From Candidatus Aenigmatarchaeota archaeon (GTDB lineage Archaea > Aenigmatarchaeota > Aenigmatarchaeia > CG10238-14 > SCSR01), in contig JACPJS010000008.1 of assembly GCA_016187405.1 (NCBI GenBank), forward strand, positions 1 through 40,479: a stretch of 40,479 nucleotides of DNA, given 5' to 3'. The number at the start of each line of letters is the position of its first letter. The stretch's first letter is position 1. Below are positions 27,724 through 37,231 of the stretch, piece by piece. Made by a program: the position numbers and the translations under genes. The notes beneath the pieces were generated by a model. That model was given only the letters and a program-made list of their open reading frames with translations, searched no databases and was not told where the DNA came from.

Positions 27724-28788
27724 ATGATTTACGATGTCGCTGTCATTGGCGGTGCTTTGTCAGGTAGCAGGACAGCGCAACTTCTTGCAGAGAAAGGAAA
27801 GAACGTTTTACTAATAGAGGAGCATTTTGATATCGGAGTTCCTTGTAAGTGTACGGGATTGGTAAGTCAAAGAACACCTGAGATGGTAAAGTTACCAAAG
27901 AAATTAATTGTAAACAAACTTGACAAGGGAAGATTCTTTTCCCCCGACGGAACATTTTTCGAATTGAAATCAAAAAATCCAGCATTTGTCATAGACAGGC
28001 CGGGATTGGACAAGTTCATACATAGTAATGCAGTCGATGCTGGTGTTGATGCAAAGACGGACCATTTCAAGACATTCAAGAGACATAACAGTTATGTTGA
28101 TGTCATAGGAAGCAGAGGCACGTATCAAGCAAAAGTTATCGTAGGTTCCGATGGTGCAAATTCACTAGTCGCTCAGGATGCAAATCTGAAAATGCCGGAT
28201 AACATTTATGTCGGAATGCAGACGACAGCACGCGGAGATTTCGAACAATATGCGGAACTATGGTTCGGTAAAGAAGTCGCACCGAAATTTTTCGCATGGC
28301 TGGTTCCTGAGAATGATGAAGTCGCACGAGTAGGTCTTGCTACACCAACCAGTCCTAAACCATATTATGAAAGATTCTTGAGAAACAGATTGAAACAGCA
28401 TGATTTGAAACCGGATGTTGCTGGTGTGATAAGATTTGGTATAATGAAAGATACTGTTGCTGATAATGTTCTACTTGTTGGAGATGCTGCATGCCAGGTA
28501 AAACCGTTCTCCGGTGGAGGGATAACATACGGATTGATTGCTGCAGAGATTGCATCGGATGCTATTGTTAAAGGATTGAACCAGGGAAGATTGGATTATG
28601 AATTTTTCAAGAAGCACTATGATGACATGTGGAAGGAAAAGATTGGACCTGGTATCAATCGTGGAATGCTATTGAGAAATATTTTGTTCACCTTGTCAGA
28701 TCCTCAGATGAACACATTGTTCAAGACCACGAAATTATTCGGTCACAAAATTCTTAGCACGTTGGATTTTGATTTACTGTCTGGATGA
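27724..28788 (+). CDS. Geranylgeranyl reductase family FAD-dependent oxidoreductase
   Basis: 'DVAVIGGALSGSRTAQLLAEKGKNVLLIEE', 'PCKCTGLVSQRT', 'LLVGDAACQVKPFSGGGITYGLIAAEIASDAI'. The ORF track starts at TTG 27712; ATG 27724 is preferred. Confidence 0.9.
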   Translation: MIYDVAVIGGALSGSRTAQLLAEKGKNVLLIEEHFDIGVPCKCTGLVSQRTPEMVKLPKKLIVNKLDKGRFFSPDGTFFELKSKNPAFVIDRPGLDKFIHSNAVDAGVDAKTDHFKTFKRHNSYVDVIGSRGTYQAKVIVGSDGANSLVAQDANLKMPDNIYVGMQTTARGDFEQYAELWFGKEVAPKFFAWLVPENDEVARVGLATPTSPKPYYERFLRNRLKQHDLKPDVAGVIRFGIMKDTVADNVLLVGDAACQVKPFSGGGITYGLIAAEIASDAIVKGLNQGRLDYEFFKKHYDDMWKEKIGPGINRGMLLRNILFTLSDPQMNTLFKTTKLFGHKILSTLDFDLLSG

Positions 28789-29130
28789 TTATTTTTCTAG
28801 AATTTTTTCTAATTGCCTCGCAGTTTTAAGTAGTTGTTCTTCTCCAGCTATATCAAAAGGAAGTTTTTCAGGGGTTATCTCATATATCTGATCTCTGCCT
28901 GTCATGGAGGCACCAGACAAAAAATGATAGGGTTTACCATTTTCAAAGATAAAATAACCATATCTATCCCATGGACCGCTGAGTAAATCCAAACGTCCTG
29001 TATAACCCTCTTCCATTAATCGTTTAACATATGTTCTACATGTTCCAGCTAATTCCTTTAAAGCTTGCGCTTTCGCTTCTGCAGCTCGTCTTTCAGCTTG
29101 TGCAACAGCATCTAGATAATTCTGTGCCAT
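28789..29130 (-). CDS. Hypothetical protein, 113 aa
   Basis: ORF with Ala/Glu-rich N-terminal helix; stop abuts the stop of the convergent reductase gene. Confidence 0.65.
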   Translation of the reverse strand: MAQNYLDAVAQAERRAAEAKAQALKELAGTCRTYVKRLMEEGYTGRLDLLSGPWDRYGYFIFENGKPYHFLSGASMTGRDQIYEITPEKLPFDIAGEEQLLKTARQLEKILEK

Positions 29131-29173
29131 ATTTGTTACTTAACAGTAAGATATTTAAGCTTGCATCTATCAG

Positions 29174-31000
29174 CTACAAGAAAACTTTAATCTTCTTCTT
29201 ACCTACAGACGCTCTAAGAATCTGTTTTCCTATATCAGAATCTTTCGTGATTCTTATATCCCCTTTCTTGCCGATTGTTGCAGAAAACAAAAATTCATCA
29301 TCAACGAATACACTTGCTGCACTTCCAGTTAGATTCTTGCTGAAAATAAATTCAAAGCTGTTGCCCTTTTCATACATGTTGAATGCGATTTCATTTTTGG
29401 TCGAAGCCGTCTTAGGTTCGACATCAATCTTTATTCCCAATTTCTCTTCAAGCGCGGTAACAGTTGCACCAGCCTTACCAATCAACCGTGCAATCATATC
29501 ATTATCAACACGAACGATTGCCCTACCTTCAGATTTCATCTCAACCTCGCCTTCAGGGTCGTATTTTCTTATTTCCTGCATGATTCTTTCGGCAGCAAGT
29601 TTCTTCATAGGAGAAACCTTCGATTGTGGTGTTATTTCTTCTACAGGTATGATTACGTTTTCCTCGCCGAATGTGTATATCTCGTATTCAAGTTTTCCTG
29701 TCTCGAAATCATTTATCTCAACAACAGGTCTTGCAAGATCAGCTTCCATCATTCCAGTTGGAACCTTGACTGTAAGTTTCAAATCGAAAACTTTCTTAAT
29801 CTGTCCCTGACTTACGAATACAACTGTATCTAGTACGTGTGGGATTATTCCGAGCTCAACTCTTCCTACGAATCTCTGTATAGCACTGATAGGATCGCTT
29901 GCATGGACTACACCGACCATTCCTACACCAGCAAGTCTTAGATCAGAGAATATTTCAAAGTCTCTCGTCTTTCTTACTTCGTCGTATATAGAATAGTCAG
30001 GTCTGACCAACAGAAGTATGTCTGCCGTCTTTTCAAAGTCTCCTTCAAGCGGACCGTATTGTGTTATCTCATCACTGACTTGTAGATCTCTTGGAGATTC
30101 CAAAGTCTTTACGATCTTTCCTTGGTCCTTGTAAAACTCTGCCATGCTTGCGGCGAGTGTCGATTTACCGGAACCAGGAGGACCTGCGATAACAACCCCT
30201 TCAGCCTTTTCTTTCAATCTTGCCATCAATTTTCCAGACAGCTTGTAATCATCCAAAGTAAGTTTCGCTATAGGTCTTACAATAGTTACTTCCAATCCAT
30301 CAGAAAATGGAGGACGTGCTATCGATATCCTGAATTTACCCAACTGTATTACAGTCGCACCCGTCCTTACGATTTCAACATTACCTTCCTTGCTTTTTCT
30401 CGTAGCTTCTGACAATTCTTTTATTATCTTTTCAAGATCCTCGCGTGTGAGAACAGTTTCAGAAAGTTTTGTCAGTTTGAAATTTCCTGGCTTTCCTCTT
30501 TTTGCCATAGGAACGACTTGTTCCTTCAAGTGCACTGACAATGTTTCAGGCGTGAAAAATTGTTCAAATATCAATCCTTCAAGCTTTGTTTCGTCTGGGA
30601 TATGTTTTACACCGACACCTTCGGCTTCGCCTACAAGTGCCTGGACATAATCTGCGGTATACAATGTACCGTTTTCATTCTTTGCAACGTCACGTATCAA
30701 CGCGTCCATCCTTCCGGATTTTGCAAGTCTGATATCGTCAATCGAAGGCCTCTCACCAGTGAATCGAAGTTTCAATTTCTTCTTGTCACACAGTTCGCGT
30801 ATGGTCTTCAGTTCTGCCAATCCGACAAAACCAATCTCCCTTCCTCTCGATGCCTGAGATTGCAATTCGTCTAGAACAGCATAAGGAATAATTATTTCAG
30901 TATTCTTCAGTGCATCCTTTGATATCATTTCTGATATCTTACCGTCGATTATTATCGACGTGTCTAATATTATTTTGTTAATTTTTTCTATTTTAATCAC
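29174..31000 (-). CDS. PIN domain - ATPase - KH domain protein (archaeal PINc/VapC-ATPase family)
   Basis: 608 aa; PIN 'IILDTSIIIDGKIS', ATPase 'VIAGPPGSGKSTLAASMAEF', KH 'MIARLIGKAGATVTALEEKLGIKIDV'. Confidence 0.93.
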   Translation of the reverse strand: MIKIEKINKIILDTSIIIDGKISEMISKDALKNTEIIIPYAVLDELQSQASRGREIGFVGLAELKTIRELCDKKKLKLRFTGERPSIDDIRLAKSGRMDALIRDVAKNENGTLYTADYVQALVGEAEGVGVKHIPDETKLEGLIFEQFFTPETLSVHLKEQVVPMAKRGKPGNFKLTKLSETVLTREDLEKIIKELSEATRKSKEGNVEIVRTGATVIQLGKFRISIARPPFSDGLEVTIVRPIAKLTLDDYKLSGKLMARLKEKAEGVVIAGPPGSGKSTLAASMAEFYKDQGKIVKTLESPRDLQVSDEITQYGPLEGDFEKTADILLLVRPDYSIYDEVRKTRDFEIFSDLRLAGVGMVGVVHASDPISAIQRFVGRVELGIIPHVLDTVVFVSQGQIKKVFDLKLTVKVPTGMMEADLARPVVEINDFETGKLEYEIYTFGEENVIIPVEEITPQSKVSPMKKLAAERIMQEIRKYDPEGEVEMKSEGRAIVRVDNDMIARLIGKAGATVTALEEKLGIKIDVEPKTASTKNEIAFNMYEKGNSFEFIFSKNLTGSAASVFVDDEFLFSATIGKKGDIRITKDSDIGKQILRASVGKKKIKVFL

Positions 31001-32237
31001 CTTTTATTTTGAGAGAAGAAATAACATCTTTCAGTTTTAATTCCTTCTGTTCGCCAGTTTTCATATCTTTTAATTTGAATTCCTTTTTATTCAATTCTTC
31101 TTTACCAACAATCATCACGTAAGGAATCTTAGAATTGCTCGCGTATTCCAACTGTTTGCTAAAGTTTCTATCCATTACATCCATCTGAACATTTATATCG
31201 TTTTCGCGAAGTTCTCTTGCAATTTTTATTATATCATTTCTTGCAGCGCCTTCGGCTGATATAACGAACACTTTAGTCGATTTCACATCATCGAACATCT
31301 TATTTTCCTTCATCACTTCAAGAATCCTGTCAAGACCCAATGATATTCCAGTCGCTGGCAAGTCTACACTACCAATTATTTTTATGAGATTGTCGTATCT
31401 TCCTCCGCCACCGCAACTTACATTCGCACCAAGATTGACTTCATACACCATGCTCGTGTAATATTCCAATCCACGGACCAATGTGATATCGAATCTCAAT
31501 TTTTCATATATCCCAAATTCTTTTACTAGTTCGAAAAATCCATCCAGTTCTTTTCTTCCTTCACTGTCTTCAATTTTTTCAATTTCACGGACAGCTAACA
31601 GTTTTGAAATCAAACTTTCTGGTATATTCTTGCTTTTCAATTCTGCTTCAACACCTTCAAGACCAACCTTGTCTAACTTGTCTATTGTTCTGAAAGCTTC
31701 TATCACTTTATCAGGATCAACAATCTTCTTCACAAATTCTTCAAGAACTTTTCTGTTGTTGATACGAATCTGATAATCTTTGAAACCAAGTTTGTCAAGA
31801 ACTTCACATATAGCAGCCAAGCATTCTACATCCGATAATAATGATTTGCTACCAACAACATCTATATCCGCCTGGAAGAATTCTCTCCATCTTTTTGCTT
31901 GTGGCTGGTCGTATCTCCAGACTTTGTCGACTGCATATCTCTTGAATGGCTTTGAAAATGAATTCGATGATGCAACTCTTGCCAATGGAATTGTCAAATC
32001 AAATCTCAATCCAAGTTCACGGTCTGACTTGTCCTTGAAATAATAAATCTCATCCTTTACAGCTTCACCATAACCGCCTTTTGCTGCAAGTAAATCAAAA
32101 CTTTCGAATGCTGGAGTTATCAATGGTTCGAATCCGTATTTCTCGAAAACATCTCTACATGTTTGCATTATCTTTTGCATTTTGATTGCATCTTCAGGTA
32201 ACAAGTCTCTTGTACCCTTAGCGGGTTGAAATTTCAT
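30993..32237 (-). CDS. hisS: Histidine--tRNA ligase
   Basis: 'MKFQPAKGTRDLLPEDA', 'LGLRFDLTIPLARVAS', 'GLEYYTSMVYEV', 'GGGGRYDNLI'. The ORF track starts at 32249; the MKFQPAKGTRD start at 32237 is preferred. Confidence 0.96.
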   Translation of the reverse strand: MKFQPAKGTRDLLPEDAIKMQKIMQTCRDVFEKYGFEPLITPAFESFDLLAAKGGYGEAVKDEIYYFKDKSDRELGLRFDLTIPLARVASSNSFSKPFKRYAVDKVWRYDQPQAKRWREFFQADIDVVGSKSLLSDVECLAAICEVLDKLGFKDYQIRINNRKVLEEFVKKIVDPDKVIEAFRTIDKLDKVGLEGVEAELKSKNIPESLISKLLAVREIEKIEDSEGRKELDGFFELVKEFGIYEKLRFDITLVRGLEYYTSMVYEVNLGANVSCGGGGRYDNLIKIIGSVDLPATGISLGLDRILEVMKENKMFDDVKSTKVFVISAEGAARNDIIKIARELRENDINVQMDVMDRNFSKQLEYASNSKIPYVMIVGKEELNKKEFKLKDMKTGEQKELKLKDVISSLKIKGD

Positions 32238-32238
32238 A

Positions 32239-32994
32239 TTATTCACCAAATACCTTTCTTACACTTGCTTGTGCTAAGATTTCTGTTGTATCTAATAATA
32301 GAACTTTATCATTGTTATTTATTATTAGTGGCAATTCTGTACATCCAAGAATTATTCCATCAGCACCTTTAGATACAAAATCTGAAATGATTCGTTCCAA
32401 AACTAACCTGCCTCGTTCTAGTTTGTTACCTTTCATTATCTCCATAATAATATTTGTAATCTGATTTTGTTGATCGATGTCAGGTTTTATAACAACTGTT
32501 CCAGTTTTTTCGATTGCATCAAAAACACCTAGTTTTATTGTATTTCTAGTTGATAGTAATCCTACTCTCTTTAAACCAAAAGATTTCGTAACTTTTACCA
32601 TTTCTTCAGGTATTCCTATTATTGGTACTTTAGAGACCTTTCTTAATTTTTCTAAAAGAAATTGTACAGTATTGCACGGTATAACTATGAAATCAACTCC
32701 TGCATTTTCTAAAGTTTTAACACCATTTTCTAAATATGGATATATCTCATTTGTTTCTTCGACATTTACAACATCAGGTAATGGAATGCTATTGATGATT
32801 ATCTGCGGATAATCACTATCAAATTGAGCACCATATTCATTTTGAAATATTTTTACAATTTTCATATACAAATCAGCAGTTGCCTCAGGACCCATTCCAC
32901 CAAGAATTCCAATAACTTTTTTATTTAGTTTAATTTTATCCTTAGAAATAAGCCTAGTTAAACCTCTTTCACTCGATTGTGTGAAGTAAACCAC
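32239..32994 (-). CDS. Aspartate/glutamate racemase family protein
   Basis: 251 aa; 'VIGILGGMGPEATADLYMKIV', 'VIPCNTVQFLLEKL', 'GIILGCTELPLII' with both catalytic Cys contexts. Confidence 0.9.
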   Translation of the reverse strand: MVYFTQSSERGLTRLISKDKIKLNKKVIGILGGMGPEATADLYMKIVKIFQNEYGAQFDSDYPQIIINSIPLPDVVNVEETNEIYPYLENGVKTLENAGVDFIVIPCNTVQFLLEKLRKVSKVPIIGIPEEMVKVTKSFGLKRVGLLSTRNTIKLGVFDAIEKTGTVVIKPDIDQQNQITNIIMEIMKGNKLERGRLVLERIISDFVSKGADGIILGCTELPLIINNNDKVLLLDTTEILAQASVRKVFGE

Positions 32995-33042
32995 TTGACA
33001 TTTCTCTCACATTTTACATTATTTTCCTTATTTAAAAAGGTA

Positions 33043-33597
33043 TCACTTAACAGGGATAACAATTCCTGTTGTTCTGTATACAGCAGACCTTACACTATCT
33101 CCAGCACACTTAAATGACGAGTCACTCACATTACTATTGACACCAAAGAACCCATCATTACCATCAATTAACCCAGTAATTTTACCAATAGTATCTATTC
33201 TTCTGAGATGAGCAGAATCACTTATATTGGCTACAAGTAAATCTCCATTTTTTCTGGCAGCTTCATAACCTGTCACCATATTCGTAAGAGTATCCACAGA
33301 ACCTTTAGGAGGAATTATGTCTCTTTCAGGAACACCGTTCTCTATCAAAATTTTTATATCCTGCCGCATACCCTTTTCATCATCCAATGGAATTATTTTT
33401 GCAAGGTATCCTGTTTTGTACAACTCTGCAGCTCTGCGGAAGCGAGCCTCATTACCTCCATAGACAAGACCGGCGTCGTATCTCACATGAGGCCCGTCTT
33501 GAGGTGTTGAGATGCAAATACCATCCTTTACCACATACCCAGAACATGACGTAGTAAACAAAATTACTCCAGCTAAAATATTTCTAAATTTCGACAT
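33043..33597 (-). CDS. YdcF/SanA (DUF218)-like protein with N-terminal lipobox-like signal
   Basis: 184 aa; 'VYGGNEARFRRAAELYKTGYLAKIIPLDDEKGMRQDIKILIENGVPERDIIPPKGSVDTLTNM'; N-terminal 'ILFTTSCSG'. Confidence 0.68.
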   Translation of the reverse strand: MSKFRNILAGVILFTTSCSGYVVKDGICISTPQDGPHVRYDAGLVYGGNEARFRRAAELYKTGYLAKIIPLDDEKGMRQDIKILIENGVPERDIIPPKGSVDTLTNMVTGYEAARKNGDLLVANISDSAHLRRIDTIGKITGLIDGNDGFFGVNSNVSDSSFKCAGDSVRSAVYRTTGIVIPVK

Positions 33598-33623
33598 CCT
33601 ATCTTAAATGAAAATTCAATTAT

Positions 33624-33761
33624 TTAAACCGTTGGTGCATCGACTTTGGTTCCAAAACACGCACACTTGTCGCATGCTTCTATTACAGCACCCTCGACCT
33701 TTGTCGAGTTCAATCTAGGAAAATCTTTTCCACACAAAACACATTCTGTCGTATAATCATC
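33624..33761 (-). pseudogene. MBF1-like zinc-ribbon fragment lacking a canonical start codon and the HTH domain
   Basis: Minus-strand open stretch DDYTTECVLCGKDFPRLNSTKVEGAVIEACDKCACFGTKVDAPTV*, preceded in-frame by TGA (33762-33764); CxxC...CxxC spacing and 'KVEGAVIEACDKCA.FG' match the N-terminal zinc ribbon of archaeal MBF1. Confidence 0.5.
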
Positions 33762-33898
33762 TCATTGCCGATGACATTATTATCAAATTAAACCTTATAA
33801 GCATTATTCCCCAACTTTCATTATGAGTGGTTTACGGATTGCACGATAGTTTATTTACCTTACTATTCCTAATTCTAAAAATCGGTGTTGTGTAGAAT

Positions 33899-36793
33899 AT
33901 GTTGAAAGACGCCAAAGTGAATAGCACAGAAGAAATGGAGCAGCTGGTTTCTGATTTTTGGAAAAAATACAATATCTATGAAAAATCTAAATCCCTGAGA
34001 TCAAATGGGAAGAAATTTTACTTCCTTGACGGTCCTCCATACGCAACAGGTAGCATACACATGGGCACTGCGATGAACAAGATACTCAAGGATTTCTACA
34101 TAAGATTTTTCAGGATGAACGGTTTCAATGTTTGGAGCCAGCCGGGATATGACACTCATGGAATTCCGATTGAAAATAAAATAGAACAGAAGCTCGGATT
34201 CAAAAACAAAAAAGACATTGAGAAATACGGCATAGATAAATTTATTCAAGAATGCAGGAATTTTGTTTCAGAATATGCCATAATACAAAGCAAACAATTT
34301 GCAAATCTAGGAACATGGATGGACTGGGACAAACCATACAAGACGCTTGACAATGAATATATAGAAGGTGCGTGGTTTACATTCAAGCAGGCATTCGATA
34401 AAGGTCTGTTATACAAAGGAGTTTATTCTGTTCATGTTTGTCCGCACTGTGAAACCGCAGTAGCTTATAACGAAATCGAATATGAGAAAGTTACGGATCC
34501 ATCCATCTACGTAAAGTTCCAGATAAAAGACAGACCAAATGAATATCTACTGATATGGACCACGACACCATGGACAATACCATCGAACATGGGAGTGATG
34601 GCAAAACCAAATGCCGAATATGTCAAGGTGCAAGTGGATTCGGAATTTCTAATCGTTGCCAAAGACTTATTGGATATATTGATGAGCAAAGTCGGGATTA
34701 CAGATTATAAAATTGTTGATTCGTTCAAAGGGAAAGATTTGGAAGGAACACAATATCTACATCCGCTTGCAGAATTTTTACCTTTCCATAAAAAACTGAA
34801 AAACATCCATCGAGTTGTCCTTTCAGACCAGTATGTCAGTTTGGAAGAAGGAACAGGACTGGTACACACTGCGCCTGGACACGGAAAAGAAGATTACGAA
34901 GTCGGAATGAAGAATGATTTGCCTGCAGTCAATCCATTCAAGCTTGACGGGACATTCGATGAGAACTCTGAAAGATACAAAGGAATATACGCAAAAGAAC
35001 TCGACAAAGTTATCCTTCAGGATCTGAAAGATAGGAATGCATTGTTATATCACGATACGGTAACGCACGATTATCCGCTATGCTGGCGATGCAGATATCC
35101 ATTATTGCAGATGGCAGTGCCACAATGGTTTTTCAAGGTTACGAAAATCCGTGACAAGTTGTTGAAGGAAAATGAAAAATTGAATTGGATTCCCGCATGG
35201 GCCGGACAAAGATTCAAGAATTGGTTGGAAAGTTTGGGAGACTGGCCTATATCAAGACAACGATATTGGGGGACTCCATTGCCTATCTGGACATGTAATG
35301 TTTGTGATCATATCAAAGTAATTGGTTCGCGTGAAGAATTGCCTCTAGTACCAAAAGATTTCCACAAACCGTACATAGATGAAATCACTTGGAAATGTGA
35401 AGAATGTAAAAAGGGAACAATGAAGAGAGTTCCAGATGTTCTTGACGTTTGGTTTGATGCAGGTAACGCACCATGGGCATCTTTGGGATATCCTAGAAAT
35501 AAAACACTGTTCAAGAAATTCTGGCCGGTAGATTTCATTCTAGAAGGACCCGATCAGATCAGAGGATGGTGGAACGCACTGATGATAACAGGAATGATTA
35601 CTTTTGACAGAAGACCATTCGATAATGTTTTGTTCCACGGTTTCGTTTTGGACTCACATGGAGTGAAGATGAGCAAGAGCAAGGGAAACATAATCGAGCC
35701 TGAAAAATTAATTGAGAAACAGGGAAGAGACGTAACAAGATTTTATTTCCTATCAGGCGCACCATGGGATGATTATTATTTCAAATGGTCTGACTTGGAC
35801 GATGTCGCAAAAAATTTCGTTGTGATAAGAAACACTTTCAATTTTGTCAAGACTTATGTCACAAAAGCAGGAAAACCTAGCAGCTTGAAACCGGAAGACA
35901 AATGGTTGTTGTCCAGATTGAACAATTTAGTATCGAATTGTACAGAATATGGAAGAACATATCAAGCACAAAAAGCAGCTGGGGAGATTGTCAATTTCAT
36001 TCTGAATGATTTCTCCAGATGGTATGTGAAGCTGATCCGTGATAGGGTTTGGGTCACTTATACCGGGAAAGACAAGGATGCGGCGTTCTATACATTGTTG
36101 ACCACGACAGAAACTTTGCTCCGATTGCTCGCACCATTCACACCATATATGGCAGATTATGTATATCACACAACGATACAGCCATTTAAAAAAGGAAAAG
36201 AATCGATTCATCTCACTGATTGGCCTAAGGCTGACAAAAAGATGATTGACAAAAAACTTGAAGATAACATGACTATAGTCAAGCAATTGGTTGAGACTGC
36301 GTTGACAGCAAGGCAACAGACAAATATCAAATTAAAGTGGCCGATAAAAGAGGTTCTAATTGTAACATCGGACAAGAAGATCGCTTCTGCAATTAAACAA
36401 TTGAAAGATGTTCTGCTATCTGCATGTAATACCAAGAACATAAAAGTCGTTAGCAAAAAGCCAAAGGGAGAATTTTCTTCTGTCGAAACGTCTTTCGGAC
36501 AAGTCCTAGTCAACAAAGGACTGGATAAAGAGCTTTTGGAGGAAGCAATGTTCAGAGAAATAGTAAGAGAAATTCAATCCTTGAGAAAGAAAAACAACTT
36601 CAATGTCAACGAAACGATATCATTATTCATCAAGGCAGATGAACAAACTGAAAAATCTGTAAAGAAATATTCGAGCAAGATACGAAAAGAAGTTGGTGCA
36701 GATGAAATTTCTGTTGGAAAATTAAATGGAAAGTATACTGGTAAACTTGAATTCGAAGGCAGGATGATTGAAATTGCATTTGACAAGTTGTAG
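33899..36793 (+). CDS. ileS: Isoleucine--tRNA ligase
   Basis: 964 aa; 'FLDGPPYATGSIHMGTAMNKILKDFYIRF', 'SQPGYDTHGIPIENKIEQKLG', 'SDQYVSLEEGTGLVHTAPGHGKEDYEVG', 'GVKMSKSKGNIIEPEKLI'. Confidence 0.97.
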   Translation: MLKDAKVNSTEEMEQLVSDFWKKYNIYEKSKSLRSNGKKFYFLDGPPYATGSIHMGTAMNKILKDFYIRFFRMNGFNVWSQPGYDTHGIPIENKIEQKLGFKNKKDIEKYGIDKFIQECRNFVSEYAIIQSKQFANLGTWMDWDKPYKTLDNEYIEGAWFTFKQAFDKGLLYKGVYSVHVCPHCETAVAYNEIEYEKVTDPSIYVKFQIKDRPNEYLLIWTTTPWTIPSNMGVMAKPNAEYVKVQVDSEFLIVAKDLLDILMSKVGITDYKIVDSFKGKDLEGTQYLHPLAEFLPFHKKLKNIHRVVLSDQYVSLEEGTGLVHTAPGHGKEDYEVGMKNDLPAVNPFKLDGTFDENSERYKGIYAKELDKVILQDLKDRNALLYHDTVTHDYPLCWRCRYPLLQMAVPQWFFKVTKIRDKLLKENEKLNWIPAWAGQRFKNWLESLGDWPISRQRYWGTPLPIWTCNVCDHIKVIGSREELPLVPKDFHKPYIDEITWKCEECKKGTMKRVPDVLDVWFDAGNAPWASLGYPRNKTLFKKFWPVDFILEGPDQIRGWWNALMITGMITFDRRPFDNVLFHGFVLDSHGVKMSKSKGNIIEPEKLIEKQGRDVTRFYFLSGAPWDDYYFKWSDLDDVAKNFVVIRNTFNFVKTYVTKAGKPSSLKPEDKWLLSRLNNLVSNCTEYGRTYQAQKAAGEIVNFILNDFSRWYVKLIRDRVWVTYTGKDKDAAFYTLLTTTETLLRLLAPFTPYMADYVYHTTIQPFKKGKESIHLTDWPKADKKMIDKKLEDNMTIVKQLVETALTARQQTNIKLKWPIKEVLIVTSDKKIASAIKQLKDVLLSACNTKNIKVVSKKPKGEFSSVETSFGQVLVNKGLDKELLEEAMFREIVREIQSLRKKNNFNVNETISLFIKADEQTEKSVKKYSSKIRKEVGADEISVGKLNGKYTGKLEFEGRMIEIAFDKL

Positions 36794-36830
36794 ATTATTA
36801 ATTTCATAATAGAATTGTTATTTAGATGCA

Positions 36831-37231
36831 ATGAAGTTATCCAAAAAAATCCTACTGATAACTAGTTTATCGATTTCATTATTGGGATTAATTTTGATAT
36901 ATGCGGCTAGCTTGAATGTACATCCACAGAAAATTTCCATTACCGATATAACATCTGACATGGAAGGTAGAAAAATTATAACGACTGGGTACATTGTTGA
37001 AAAGAGAGACAATCCTGATGGCATCTGTTCCTTACAATCTCTGATGGGAAAACGCAAGTTCAAATTCCGTTATTTTCAGATTTGATGAAAAGTTTAGTAG
37101 ACATTGGAATCACAAAAGCTGATTTCCACACGAATGATAAAGTTTCAGTTCAAGGCACGTTAGAAATCTACAAAGGAAACTTGCAGATTGTTCCCAAGAA
37201 AGTTAGTGATATAAAATTTATTGAAAAATGA
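36831..37231 (+). pseudogene. Membrane-anchored OB-fold protein gene interrupted by a -1 frameshift near 37031
   Basis: Frame 1 (36831-37085): MKLSKKILLITSLSISLLGLILIYAASLNVHPQKISITDITSDMEGRKIITTGYIVEKRDNPDGICS; shifting -1 at about 37031 restores LTISDGKTQVQIPLFSDLMKSLVDIGITKADFHTNDKVSVQGTLEIYKGNLQIVPKKVSDIKFIEK*, an OB-fold-like C-terminus ending at 37231. Confidence 0.68.

Noticed and set aside
29031-29810. 259-aa + strand ORF opposite the PIN-ATPase gene
   Set aside because: Shadow ORF fully antisense to a clearly conserved coding region; translation is low-complexity Ser/Leu/Phe-rich with no motif.
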